DNA of 64,000 nt from Belnapia mucosa. Lineage in GTDB: Bacteria > Pseudomonadota > Alphaproteobacteria > Acetobacterales > Acetobacteraceae. A model generated the notes under the pieces. That model saw only the letters and a program-made list of their open reading frames with translations. It was not told the origin of the DNA and did not search any database. The stretch's first letter is position 1. Every line of letters begins with the position of its first letter. Made by a program: the position numbers and the translations under genes. This document shows positions 33,673 to 41,338 of the stretch, piece by piece. The DNA lies in contig NZ_JAEUXJ010000005.1 of the NCBI RefSeq assembly GCF_016775475.1, positions 1-64,000 on the forward strand, in the 5' to 3' direction.

Positions 33673-35259
33673 ATGATCCTTCGCCGCTTTTTTCTCGGCG
33701 CGCTGGCCGCCGGCAGCCTCGTCCTCTCGGCGGTGGCGCAGCCGCGCGAGCGGCCGCTGCGCCTCGTCCTCAATGTCGGGCTGCAGAATCTCGACCCGAT
33801 CTCCAGCCCCTCCTTCGTCACCCGCAACTTCGCCTATATGGTCTACGACACGCTCGTCGCCATGGACAGCAAGGGCGAGTACCGGCCGCAGATGCTGGAG
33901 GGATGGCAGGTCAGCGACGACAAGCTCGCCTGGACCTTCACCCTCCGCCCCGGGCTCGAGTTCAGCGACGGCACGCCGGTCACGGCGGATGACGTCATCG
34001 CCTCGCTCAAGCGTTGGGGCGCGCGGGATGCGATCGGGCGGCGCCTGATCGCGGCGACGAAGGAGTTCCGCGCCGAGGCGCCGAATCGCTTCGTGCTGCA
34101 GCTGGCGCAACCCTTCGGCGGCGTCATCGATGCGCTCGGCAAGCCGAGCGTGCATGTGCCCTTCATCATGCCGGCGCGCATCGCCTCCGCGACGCCGCCG
34201 ACCCAGCCGGTGGCGGAGGTCGTCGGCAGCGGGCCCTATCTCTTCATCAAGGAGGAATGGGTGCCCGGCGAGCGCACCTTCTTCCGCCGCAACCCGCGCT
34301 ACGTCCCGCGCCCGGAGCCGGCCGATGGGCTGGCCGGCGGCAAGCTGGCGAAGATGGAGCGCGTCGAGTTCGTCACCCTGCCGGACATCTCGCTCCGCGC
34401 CGCGGCCATCACCCGCGGCGAGGTCGACTACCTCGAATATGCGCCGATCGACTACCTGCCGACCTTCCGCCGCGACCGGAACCTCGTCATCGCCAAACCG
34501 GGCGGCATCGCGCAGATCGTCGGCGGCGTCAGCATCAACCACTACCTGCCGCCCTTCGACCGGCTGCCGATGCGCCGCGCCCTCCAGGCCGCGCTGGACC
34601 GGGAGGAGATCCTCGCCGGGCACGGGCTGCCGGAGGGGATGGTCGATGCCAAATGCGTCTCGGTCTATCTCTGCGGCACGCGCTACAGCACCGATACCGG
34701 GGGCGAAGCCATCCGCACGCCGAACCTCGAGCGCGCCCGCGCCCTGCTGCGCGAGGCCGGCTACAACAACGAGCGCATCGTCTACCTCCAGCCGGCCGAC
34801 AGCGCGCTGATCAACCCGATGGCGCTCGTCGTCATCGACCGGCTGAAGCGCGCCGGCTTCAACCTCGATGTCCAGGCCTCCGACTGGTCCTCGCTGGCGC
34901 AGCGCTGGGTCGGGCGGCAGCCCATCGCGGAGGGCGGCTGGAACCTCATCTCCGTGGTCTATACCGGCTTCGACATGGCGGACCCGCTCTCCAACATGGG
35001 CATCGGCTACAACTGCTCGAACAACCAGCCCTGGGGCTATTGCGTGCCGGCGATGACGCCCGTGCTCGACCGCTTCGCCGCCGAGAGCGACCCCGCGAAG
35101 CGGAAGGAACTGGCAGCGGAGTTGCAGCGGCTGTCGATCGAGAACGTCACCTTCCCGCTCGACGGTCAGTTCCAGGCCCCGGCGGTGTGGCGGGCGGAGC
35201 TCAAGGGCGTGATCGATTTCGGCTTCCCCGTGATCTGGAATATCGAGCGGGCGCGCTGA
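33673..35259 (+). CDS. Family-5 ABC substrate-binding protein
   Basis: A 528-residue periplasmic receptor with a leader (ILRRFFLGALAAGSLVLSAVA). NVGLQNLDPISSP, FTLRPGLEFSDGTPVTADDV, and the repeated QPADSALINPMALVVIDRLK region are family-5 features. ATG 33673 begins four bases after the deacetylase stop. No permease or ATPase is nearby. It closes the operon that opens with the flavin monooxygenase. Confidence 0.9.
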   Translation: MILRRFFLGALAAGSLVLSAVAQPRERPLRLVLNVGLQNLDPISSPSFVTRNFAYMVYDTLVAMDSKGEYRPQMLEGWQVSDDKLAWTFTLRPGLEFSDGTPVTADDVIASLKRWGARDAIGRRLIAATKEFRAEAPNRFVLQLAQPFGGVIDALGKPSVHVPFIMPARIASATPPTQPVAEVVGSGPYLFIKEEWVPGERTFFRRNPRYVPRPEPADGLAGGKLAKMERVEFVTLPDISLRAAAITRGEVDYLEYAPIDYLPTFRRDRNLVIAKPGGIAQIVGGVSINHYLPPFDRLPMRRALQAALDREEILAGHGLPEGMVDAKCVSVYLCGTRYSTDTGGEAIRTPNLERARALLREAGYNNERIVYLQPADSALINPMALVVIDRLKRAGFNLDVQASDWSSLAQRWVGRQPIAEGGWNLISVVYTGFDMADPLSNMGIGYNCSNNQPWGYCVPAMTPVLDRFAAESDPAKRKELAAELQRLSIENVTFPLDGQFQAPAVWRAELKGVIDFGFPVIWNIERAR

Positions 35260-35296
35260 TCTGGGCAGGCGGGACCGGGGGGACTACATCGGGGAC

Positions 35297-36292
35297 ATGG
35301 ACATGCCCCCGGACCTCGCCCCCTTGGCCCTGACGATGGGCGAGCCCGCCGGCATCGGCGGCGAGATCGCCGCCGGCGCCTGGGCCGCCCTGCGCGCCAC
35401 CGGCCCGGCCTTTTTCCTGATCGACGATGCCGACCGACTGGCGGGGGTGCCCATCCGCCGCATCGCCGCGCCGGAGGAGGCGCTGGCCGCCTTCCCGGAG
35501 GCGCTGCCGGTGCTGCACCGGCCCCTCCCCCGCCCCTCTGTCCCGGGCCGGCTGGACCCGGCCAATGCCCCGGCCGTCATCGCCGCCATCGACGAGGCGG
35601 TGGCGCTGGCCAAGGCAGGCCGCGCTACCGGCATCGTCACCAACCCGATCCAGAAATCCGCCCTCTACGCCGCCGGCTTCCGCCATCCCGGCCATACCGA
35701 ATACCTGGCCGAGATCGCCGGGACCGGCCGCCCGCCCATCATGCTGCTCGCCTGTCCCGAATTGCGGGTGGTACCGGTGACGATCCACGAGCCGCTGAAG
35801 CAGGCCATCGCCCGCCTCACGCCCGAGCTCATCATCGAATGCGCCCGGCTGACCGCGGCCGGGCTGCGGCAGGATTTCGGCATCGCCGCCCCGCGGCTGG
35901 CCATCGCCGGGCTGAACCCGCATGCGGGCGAGGACGGCACCATCGGCACCGAGGACCGCGATATCGTGGCCCCGGCCGTCGCCATGCTGCGGGCCGAGGG
36001 GATCGACGCGCGCGGGCCCATCCCGCCGGACACGATGTTCACCGCCAAGGCGCGGCCCGGTTATGACGTGGCGCTCGGCCTCTATCACGACCAGGCGCTG
36101 ATCCCGATCAAGACGCTCGACATGGCGGGTGGGGTGAATGTCACCCTCGGCCTCTCCATCGTCCGGACCAGCCCGGACCATGGCACGGCGCTCGACATCG
36201 CCGGGCGGGGCCTGGCCGATCCGGGCAGCCTGATCGCCGCCCTCCGCCTCGCCGCCGAGATCGCCGCCCACCGCAGGAAAGCCAGCTCATGA
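35297..36292 (+). CDS. pdxA: 4-hydroxythreonine-4-phosphate dehydrogenase
   Basis: A 331-residue enzyme that oxidises 4-phosphohydroxythreonine in the DXP-dependent pyridoxal phosphate pathway. LTMGEPAGIGGEIA at the N-terminus, TNPIQKSALYAAGFRHPGHTE (His metal ligand in GHTE), GLNPHAGEDGTIG and GLYHDQALIPIKTLD are standard blocks. ATG 35297 and ATG 35303 are both possible. It overlaps pdxJ by four bases, so the last two steps toward pyridoxine phosphate are co-expressed. PdxA2-like paralogues act on other substrates, but linkage to pdxJ supports true PdxA. Confidence 0.94.
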   Translation: MDMPPDLAPLALTMGEPAGIGGEIAAGAWAALRATGPAFFLIDDADRLAGVPIRRIAAPEEALAAFPEALPVLHRPLPRPSVPGRLDPANAPAVIAAIDEAVALAKAGRATGIVTNPIQKSALYAAGFRHPGHTEYLAEIAGTGRPPIMLLACPELRVVPVTIHEPLKQAIARLTPELIIECARLTAAGLRQDFGIAAPRLAIAGLNPHAGEDGTIGTEDRDIVAPAVAMLRAEGIDARGPIPPDTMFTAKARPGYDVALGLYHDQALIPIKTLDMAGGVNVTLGLSIVRTSPDHGTALDIAGRGLADPGSLIAALRLAAEIAAHRRKASS

Positions 36293-37020
36293 CGCCGATG
36301 CGCCTCTCCGTGAACATCGACCATGTGGCGACGCTGCGGAATGCCCGCGGCGGCAGCTTCCCCTGCCCGGTCGAGGCGGCGCGCATCGCCATGGCGGCCG
36401 GCGCCGACGGCATCACCATGCATCTGCGGGAGGACCGCCGCCACGTCCGCGACCGGGACCTGGAGCGCGTCTCGGCCGAGGTGGCGACGCGGCTGAATTT
36501 CGAGATGGCGGCGACCGAGGAGATGGTCGGCATCGCGCTCCGCCTCTGCCCGCCCGCCTGCTGCATCGTGCCGGAGAAGCGCGCGGAGTTGACCACGGAG
36601 GGCGGCCTCGACGTCATCGCCGCCGGTGCATCCTTGCAGAATGCAATTGCGCGGCTGGCCGGGGCCGGGATCGAGGTCTCGGTCTTCGTCGAAGCGGATG
36701 CCCGGCAGATCGAGGCGGCGGCCCGCATGGGGGCGCAGGCGGTGGAGCTGCATACCGGCGCCTATGCCGATGCCCCGGCCGCCGAGCGCGAATTGCATCT
36801 TGCGAAACTGCGACAGGGCGCCACCGCGGCGGCCGCGGCCGGGCTGCAATGCCATGCCGGGCACGGGTTGTCCTATGAGACGCTGCCGCCGGTCGCCGCC
36901 ATGCCGGAGGTGGTGGAGGTCAGCATCGGCCATTTCCTGATCGGCCAGAGCGTCTTTGAGGGGCTGCCGGTGGTGATCCGGCACATGAAAGGGCTGATCG
37001 CCGCCGCCCGCGGGGGCTGA
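36289..37020 (+). CDS. pdxJ: Pyridoxine 5'-phosphate synthase
   Basis: A 243-residue TIM-barrel enzyme joining 3-amino-1-hydroxyacetone phosphate with deoxyxylulose phosphate. RLSVNIDHVATLRNARGG at the start, GADGITMHLREDRRHVRDRD, NFEMAATEEM, VPEKRAELTTEGG and VSIGHFLIGQSVFEGL are all canonical. The start overlaps the pdxA stop. Length is normal. Confidence 0.97.
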   Translation: MTPMRLSVNIDHVATLRNARGGSFPCPVEAARIAMAAGADGITMHLREDRRHVRDRDLERVSAEVATRLNFEMAATEEMVGIALRLCPPACCIVPEKRAELTTEGGLDVIAAGASLQNAIARLAGAGIEVSVFVEADARQIEAAARMGAQAVELHTGAYADAPAAERELHLAKLRQGATAAAAAGLQCHAGHGLSYETLPPVAAMPEVVEVSIGHFLIGQSVFEGLPVVIRHMKGLIAAARGG

Positions 37021-37044
37021 TCCCCGCCCGAATTGCAATTTGCA

Positions 37045-37061
37045 TGGCATGGCGGCTGCAA
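37045..37061 (+). promoter_or_regulatory. Sigma-54-like -24/-12 promoter
   Basis: TGGCATG (37045-37051), four bases, then CTGCAA (37056-37061): the GG and GC pairs are exactly ten bases apart, as in the RpoN consensus TGGCACG-N4-TTGCA, with two mismatches. It sits about 35 bases before the small membrane-peptide gene at 37096. A palindrome, AATTGCAATT (37031-37040), lies just upstream. Confidence 0.3.
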
Positions 37062-37095
37062 CCTCCCTGGCACACCACCCAAAGGGAGTTGCACC

Positions 37096-37260
37096 ATGGC
37101 CCAGTCCGCCCCCGCCACCCCGATCACCATCGCCCGCTCGCGCGAGCCGATCCGCCGCCGGGCCGAGGAGAAGGTCAGCGCGCTGTCCTATCTCCTCCAG
37201 GGCGCCGGCTTCATCGGCTTCCTGCTGGTGCTCTTCGTCCTGGCCGGCTTCCGGGGCTAG
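37096..37260 (+). CDS. 54-residue single-pass membrane peptide, unknown function
   Basis: A small protein with a soluble, basic N-terminal half (ITIARSREPIRRRAEEKV) and one C-terminal transmembrane segment (ALSYLLQGAGFIGFLLVLFV), ending in a short glycine-containing tail. GGGAG is correctly placed before ATG 37096. I do not recognise the family. By the inside-positive rule the N-terminus should be cytoplasmic. It follows pdxJ by 75 bases but has a possible promoter of its own, so it need not be linked to vitamin B6 synthesis. Confidence 0.65.
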   Translation: MAQSAPATPITIARSREPIRRRAEEKVSALSYLLQGAGFIGFLLVLFVLAGFRG

Positions 37261-37261
37261 A

Positions 37262-37360
37262 CTGCCTGGGCCGCGGCGATCATTACGCCGGACACAAGGT
37301 ATAGGCGGCCACCCAGGCCGCTTCGACCTCCGGCGTGAATGCCTCGCCCGGGCCTCGGAT
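37262..37360 (-). pseudogene. C-terminal remnant of a bacterial globin gene
   Basis: On the minus strand, directly after the Hsp70-like stop codon and in the same frame, the sequence reads GEAFTPEVEAAWVAAYTL and then a stop (37283-37285). After one apparent lost base the +1 frame continues VSGVMIAAAQA. Joined, this resembles the last helix of a single-domain bacterial haemoglobin. No earlier globin sequence, haem-binding His or start is present, so it is a decayed fragment. The same region holds an inverted repeat (GCCTGGG 37264-37270 and CCCAGGC 37312-37318) that could fold as a hairpin between the convergent genes. Confidence 0.45.
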
Positions 37361-38605
37361 TTACCGGGCCGCGCGCAACCGCGCCCCGCCGATCAGAGCC
37401 AGCCCCTCGGCGACCGAGACGAATTCGCCGCCCCCCGCCAGCCGCGCCGCGCCGAAGCGCATCTCGAACAGCCGCCGCACCGCGGGGACGAGGGAGGTCC
37501 CGCCGGTCAGGAAGACGCGGTCGATCGCCTCATGCGGCAGCCGCGCCTCCTCCAGCGCCGCATCGATGGCGGCGCCGATCCGGGCGAGGTCGGGCGCGAT
37601 CCAATCCTCGAAGGCATCGCGAGTGATCTCCGCCTCCACCTGGAAGCCCTCATGGCGGAATTGCAGCATCGCCCGCGGCGCGGCCGAGAGCGCCGCCTTC
37701 ACGCCGGAGACGGCGCGGTAGAGCGCATAGCCGGCCTCCTCCTCGATCAGGGAGACCAGGGCATGGAGCCGTTCCGGATGGTCGGCGGTGCGGGCGACCT
37801 CGGCGATGTCGCGCAGGATGCGCGGCGCCCGCATCAGGGAGAGGCGATGCCAGCGGGCGAAGCCGGCATACCAGGCGATGGGGATGGGCATGGGCTTGCC
37901 CATCACCCGGTAGCTGTCGTTGCGGCCGAGCAGGGGCGAAACCGCATGGTCGATGATGCGGTAGTCGAACTGGTCGCCGGCGATGCCGATGCCGGCATGG
38001 CCGAGCGGGGTGACGCCGCCCGGTTCGAAGCGCAGCACGGAGAAGTCGCTGGTGCCGCCGCCGAAATCCCCGACCAGGATGGTCGCCGGCCCGTCGAGGC
38101 TATGGGCGAAGCGGTGTCCGGCCGCCTCCGGCTCCAGCGCGAATTCGATCTCGGGCCAGCCCGCCTCGGCATAGGCGGTGCGCAGGCGGGACTCGCCCAG
38201 CGCATCCTCCGGCAGGTCGCCGGCGAAGCGCACCGGCCGCCCCGCGATCAGCCGTGCGCCCGGCACCGGCGGATGCAGCGCGCCGAGGAAGAGCGCGATC
38301 AGATCCTCCAGCGTGAAGGCACGGCCGAAGATCCGCGTCTCGGTGAAGCTGCGCTGCGCCAAGTAGGACTTCATCGACATGATGAGCCGGCTGGCGAGCG
38401 GGTCTTCGAGATAGGTCTCGATCGCGGCGGGGCCAGCGGCATGGCGCGGCCCGCCCAGGCCGGGCGCGAAGCAGAGCACCGAACGGAAGACATCAAGCTC
38501 GGCGCCGCCGATGGCGAAGCGCGCCGTCTCCACCCGCCCATCCGGCTGCAGGATGGAGACGACGCTGTTGGTGGTGCCGAAATCGACGCCGAGGATGGGT
38601 GGCAT
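37361..38605 (-). CDS. Hsp70-family protein (YegD-like)
   Basis: A 414-residue actin-fold ATPase related to the nucleotide-binding domain of DnaK. GVDFGTTNSVVSI is phosphate-binding loop 1, VGDFGGGTSDFSVL is loop 2, and VFLTGGTSLVPAVRRLFE is the adenosine motif. The DnaK substrate-binding domain and lid are missing, as in E. coli YegD. It may be a specialised chaperone or a regulator; the target is unknown. ATG 38605 gives the normal N-terminus. Cyanase lies upstream on the same strand, 64 bases away. Confidence 0.9.
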   Translation of the reverse strand: MPPILGVDFGTTNSVVSILQPDGRVETARFAIGGAELDVFRSVLCFAPGLGGPRHAAGPAAIETYLEDPLASRLIMSMKSYLAQRSFTETRIFGRAFTLEDLIALFLGALHPPVPGARLIAGRPVRFAGDLPEDALGESRLRTAYAEAGWPEIEFALEPEAAGHRFAHSLDGPATILVGDFGGGTSDFSVLRFEPGGVTPLGHAGIGIAGDQFDYRIIDHAVSPLLGRNDSYRVMGKPMPIPIAWYAGFARWHRLSLMRAPRILRDIAEVARTADHPERLHALVSLIEEEAGYALYRAVSGVKAALSAAPRAMLQFRHEGFQVEAEITRDAFEDWIAPDLARIGAAIDAALEEARLPHEAIDRVFLTGGTSLVPAVRRLFEMRFGAARLAGGGEFVSVAEGLALIGGARLRAAR

Positions 38606-38669
38606 TGGGGGACCCGCGCCGCGGAAAGGGGCGCGGGTTACAGCCGAAGCCGCCCGCCCCGGCAAGCCC

Positions 38670-39116
38670 TCAATAGCGCTTGTAGGGCAGGAACTTGCCC
38701 GACATGGTGATCTTCACCCGGTCGCCCTTCTGGTCCGGCAGGCGTTCCAGCTGCATGTCGTAATCGATGGCGGACATGATGCCATCGCCGAATTCCTCGT
38801 GGATCATCTCCTTCCAGCTCGTGCCATAGACCAGCACCAGCTCGTAGAAGCGGTAGATCAGCGGGTCGGTCGGCGGCATGGGCTGGGCGCCGCGATAGGG
38901 AATCTCGCAGAGGGTCGCCTCTTCCTCCTCATCGAGGCCGAGGATCTCGGCGATGCCGCGGGCGTGGTGCGGCTCGGCGCTCATCTGGCCCATGCAGAGG
39001 GCGCAGGTCCAGACGGGGCTCATGGTGATGCGGGCGGCGATGTCGGCCCATCTGAGACCCTTGGCCTTCTTGATCTTCAGGATCTTGCGGCCGAGCTCGG
39101 TCTTGGCGTCATTCAT
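38670..39116 (-). CDS. cynS: Cyanate hydratase (cyanase)
   Basis: A 148-residue decameric enzyme converting cyanate and bicarbonate to ammonia and carbon dioxide. The catalytic triad is intact: Arg 89 and Glu 92 in IYRFYELV and Ser 115 in GDGIMSAID. The C-terminal KFLPYKRY is the usual end. The N-terminal helical domain (ILKIKKAKGLRWADIAARI) is also conserved. CynT carbonic anhydrase and CynR are not adjacent. It probably detoxifies cyanate or supplies nitrogen. Confidence 0.97.
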   Translation of the reverse strand: MNDAKTELGRKILKIKKAKGLRWADIAARITMSPVWTCALCMGQMSAEPHHARGIAEILGLDEEEEATLCEIPYRGAQPMPPTDPLIYRFYELVLVYGTSWKEMIHEEFGDGIMSAIDYDMQLERLPDQKGDRVKITMSGKFLPYKRY

Positions 39117-39180
39117 GCGGCTGCTCCATCAGGGCGGATGACGGACGCAATGCCCGTGCCAGGACGGCGCCAGGGAGGCG

Positions 39181-39210
39181 CGCGGGCAGCCATTCCCCGG
39201 CCTGCCCGCG
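39181..39210 (-). terminator. Stable hairpin between the Bug-receptor operon and cynS
   Basis: CGCGGGCAG (39181-39189) and CTGCCCGCG (39202-39210) form a perfect nine-base GC-rich stem with a 12-base loop. It is 20 bases after the end of the minus-strand seven-gene unit and 65 bases before cynS. There is no T tract, so termination is suggested by position and stability only. Confidence 0.35.
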
Positions 39211-39229
39211 AAGGCGGCAGCCGGGACCG

Positions 39230-40183
39230 CTATTCGAGGCGGATGCCTGCCTTGCGGATCACCTCGCCCCATTTGGCGTATTCGGCGGCGATATGGGTGC
39301 GATAGGCCTCCGGCGTGCCGGGGATGGGTGTCGCGCCCAGCTCCGCCAGCCGGCGCGTCGCGGTCGGGCTGTCCAGCATCCGCCGCAGCGCTGTGTTGGC
39401 CGCGGCGATGACGTCCTCCGGCGTGCCGCGCGGCGCCAGCAGGCCGAACCAAGCCGTCACCTCGTAGCCGGGCAGGCTCTCGGCGATGGCCGGGATGTCG
39501 GGCGCGCCCGACCAGCGCGCCTTGCTGGTCACGCCGAGCCCGACCAGCGCTCCGCTGCGGACATGCGGCAGGATGGAGGGCAGGTTGTCCACGCCCCAGG
39601 CGATGCGGCCGGGCAGCAGGTCGCCCAGCATCGGCGCGCTGCCGCGATAGGTGATGTGCTCGCCCTCGATCCCGGCCTGGAGACGGAAGAGCTCGGCCGA
39701 GAGATGCGTGCTGCCGCCGATGCTGGTCTCGCCATAGGCCAGGCGCTCCGCCTTGGCGCGCGCGATCAGCGCCGGGATGTCGCGGAGGCCGAGCGAGGGA
39801 TGCGCGGCGAGCAGGTTCGGCAGCTCCGCCACCAGCGAGATCGGGGCGAAGTCGGCGATCCCGTCATAGCCTGGGTTGGGATAGAGATGCGCATTGATGG
39901 CCTGCGTCCCGGGCGATCCCATCAGCAGCGTGTAGCCATCCGCCGCGGCGCGGGCGACCGCCACCGCGCCGATATTGCCGCCGGCGCCGGAGCGGTTCTC
40001 CACCACGAAGCTCTGCCCCGTCGCTTCCTGCAGCCAGCTCGCGGTGAGGCGGCCGAGGATGTCCACCGTCCCGCCCGGCGGGAAGGGCACCACGATGCGC
40101 ACCGGCCGCGCCGGCCAGCCCTCGGCCGCGAGAGCAGGCGCGGCGAGGAGGCCGGCGGCGGCGAGCAGGGTGCGGCGCTTCAT
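39230..40183 (-). CDS. Bug/TTT-family tripartite tricarboxylate receptor
   Basis: A 317-residue periplasmic receptor with a leader (RRTLLAAAGLLAAPALA). WPARPVRIVVPFPPGGTVDIL, VENRSGAGGNIGA, YGETSIGGSTHLSAELF and ITYRGSAPMLGDLL are Bug-family blocks. It overlaps the thioesterase gene by four bases (ATGA) and is the last gene of the seven-gene minus-strand unit. Membrane subunits are not encoded here. Confidence 0.92.
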   Translation of the reverse strand: MKRRTLLAAAGLLAAPALAAEGWPARPVRIVVPFPPGGTVDILGRLTASWLQEATGQSFVVENRSGAGGNIGAVAVARAAADGYTLLMGSPGTQAINAHLYPNPGYDGIADFAPISLVAELPNLLAAHPSLGLRDIPALIARAKAERLAYGETSIGGSTHLSAELFRLQAGIEGEHITYRGSAPMLGDLLPGRIAWGVDNLPSILPHVRSGALVGLGVTSKARWSGAPDIPAIAESLPGYEVTAWFGLLAPRGTPEDVIAAANTALRRMLDSPTATRRLAELGATPIPGTPEAYRTHIAAEYAKWGEVIRKAGIRLE

Positions 40184-40605
40184 GACGGTTGCAGCCTTTC
40201 CAGGGCGGCGCGCAGCTCGGGCGGGATGGCGGCGGAGCGGCGCGTCTCGCGGTCGAGCACCACCATCACCGAGAGCGCGGCGGCATGGCAAGCATCGCCG
40301 GCGAATAGCGCCTGCTGCAGCGCGAAGCTGCTGCCGCCGATGCGGGCGACGCAGGTGCCGATGCGGACGCGGCCCGGATAGTGCAGCTCCCGCAGGTAGT
40401 CGATCTCGACCCGGGCGAGGGCCATGGCGACCAGCCGCGTCTGCGGGGGTCCTGCGATCTCGGTCAGCAGCTCTCCCCGCCCGGCCTCGAAGAAGGCGCC
40501 ATAGGCGCCGTTGTTGATATGGCCGTTGAGGTCGGTATCGGCGATCCGCAGCTTCTCCTCCGTCCAGAAGGGGAAGCGCTCGGGACCGGGCGGGGTGGGC
40601 CTCAC
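40180..40605 (-). CDS. Acyl-CoA thioesterase, hotdog fold (4HBT type)
   Basis: A 141-residue hotdog protein. RIADTDLNGHINNGAYGAFFEAGR carries the active-site Asp and the central helix of 4-hydroxybenzoyl-CoA-thioesterase-like enzymes (motif from residue 20, Asp 24). The VEIDYLRELHYPGRVRIGT strand block also fits. The start is GTG 40605, overlapping the stop of the RraA-like gene (GTGA). The natural acyl-CoA is unknown. Confidence 0.87.
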   Translation of the reverse strand: MRPTPPGPERFPFWTEEKLRIADTDLNGHINNGAYGAFFEAGRGELLTEIAGPPQTRLVAMALARVEIDYLRELHYPGRVRIGTCVARIGGSSFALQQALFAGDACHAAALSVMVVLDRETRRSAAIPPELRAALERLQPS

Positions 40606-41309
40606 TTCGACTTCTCGGCCTCGTAGCGGGCCTTGTTCTCGGCATTCGGCGGGTAGAGGCCGGGGAGCTTCTCGCCGGCCTCTACCTTGCCGACGATCCA
40701 GGCCTCGAGCCGCTCCTGCTCCTCGCCGGTATTGGCGACCTCGTCCACGAAGGCGGCGGGGATGCAGACGGCGCCGTCATCGTCGGCGACGATCACATCG
40801 CCCGGGAAGACAGCGACGCCGCCGCAGCCGATCGGCTCCTCCCAATTGACGAAGGTGAGGCCGGCGACGGAGGGCGGTGCGGCGCCGCCGGAGCAGAAGA
40901 CCGGCAGGCCGGTGCCGTTGACGCCGGCGACGTCGCGCACCGCGCCATCCGTCACCAGCGCGATGACGCCACGCTTCACCAGGCGCGCGCAGAGGATGTC
41001 GCCGAAGATGCCGGCATCGGTGACGCCCATCGCATCGGCGACGACGATGGCGCCTTCCGGCATCGCCTCGATGGCGGCGCGGGTGGATTTCGGCGAGGAC
41101 CAGCTTTCCGGCGTCGCCAGATCCTCGCGCGCCGGGACGAAGCGCAGGGTGAAGGCGGGGCCGACGAAACGCTTGCCCTTGGCCGCCGGGCTGAAGGGCG
41201 GGGTGCCGCGCAGCCAGATGTTCCTGAGGCCCTTCTTGAGCAGGACCGTGGTGATGGTCGCGGTGGTGATCCGCTCCAGCTTGGCGCGGATGGTGGGGTC
41301 GAGACTCAT
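40602..41309 (-). CDS. RraA-family protein, probable HMG/oxaloacetate-type aldolase
   Basis: A 235-residue member of the RraA/demethylmenaquinone-methyltransferase-like fold. GDILCARLVKRGVIALVTDG and the following VRD hold the Arg and Asp used for metal and pyruvate-enolate binding in 4-hydroxy-4-methyl-2-oxoglutarate aldolases. Although such proteins are often labelled as RNase E inhibitors, catabolic gene neighbours (Bug receptor, thioesterase) favour an aldolase or decarboxylase. ATG 41309 is preceded by a 29-base gap, the largest within this unit. Confidence 0.85.
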   Translation of the reverse strand: MSLDPTIRAKLERITTATITTVLLKKGLRNIWLRGTPPFSPAAKGKRFVGPAFTLRFVPAREDLATPESWSSPKSTRAAIEAMPEGAIVVADAMGVTDAGIFGDILCARLVKRGVIALVTDGAVRDVAGVNGTGLPVFCSGGAAPPSVAGLTFVNWEEPIGCGGVAVFPGDVIVADDDGAVCIPAAFVDEVANTGEEQERLEAWIVGKVEAGEKLPGLYPPNAENKARYEAEKSK

Positions 41310-41338
41310 GGCGATCCTGCCTTGGTGTGGTGAGGGCA

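Noticed and set aside
37031..37040. AATTGCAATT palindrome as an operator
   Set aside because: It is a short palindrome without a second copy or a known consensus; it is only mentioned next to the sigma-54-like site.
40602..41309. RNase E inhibitor RraA as the function
   Set aside because: The catabolic neighbours and the kept Arg/Asp pair favour an aldolase; the RraA name comes from fold similarity.
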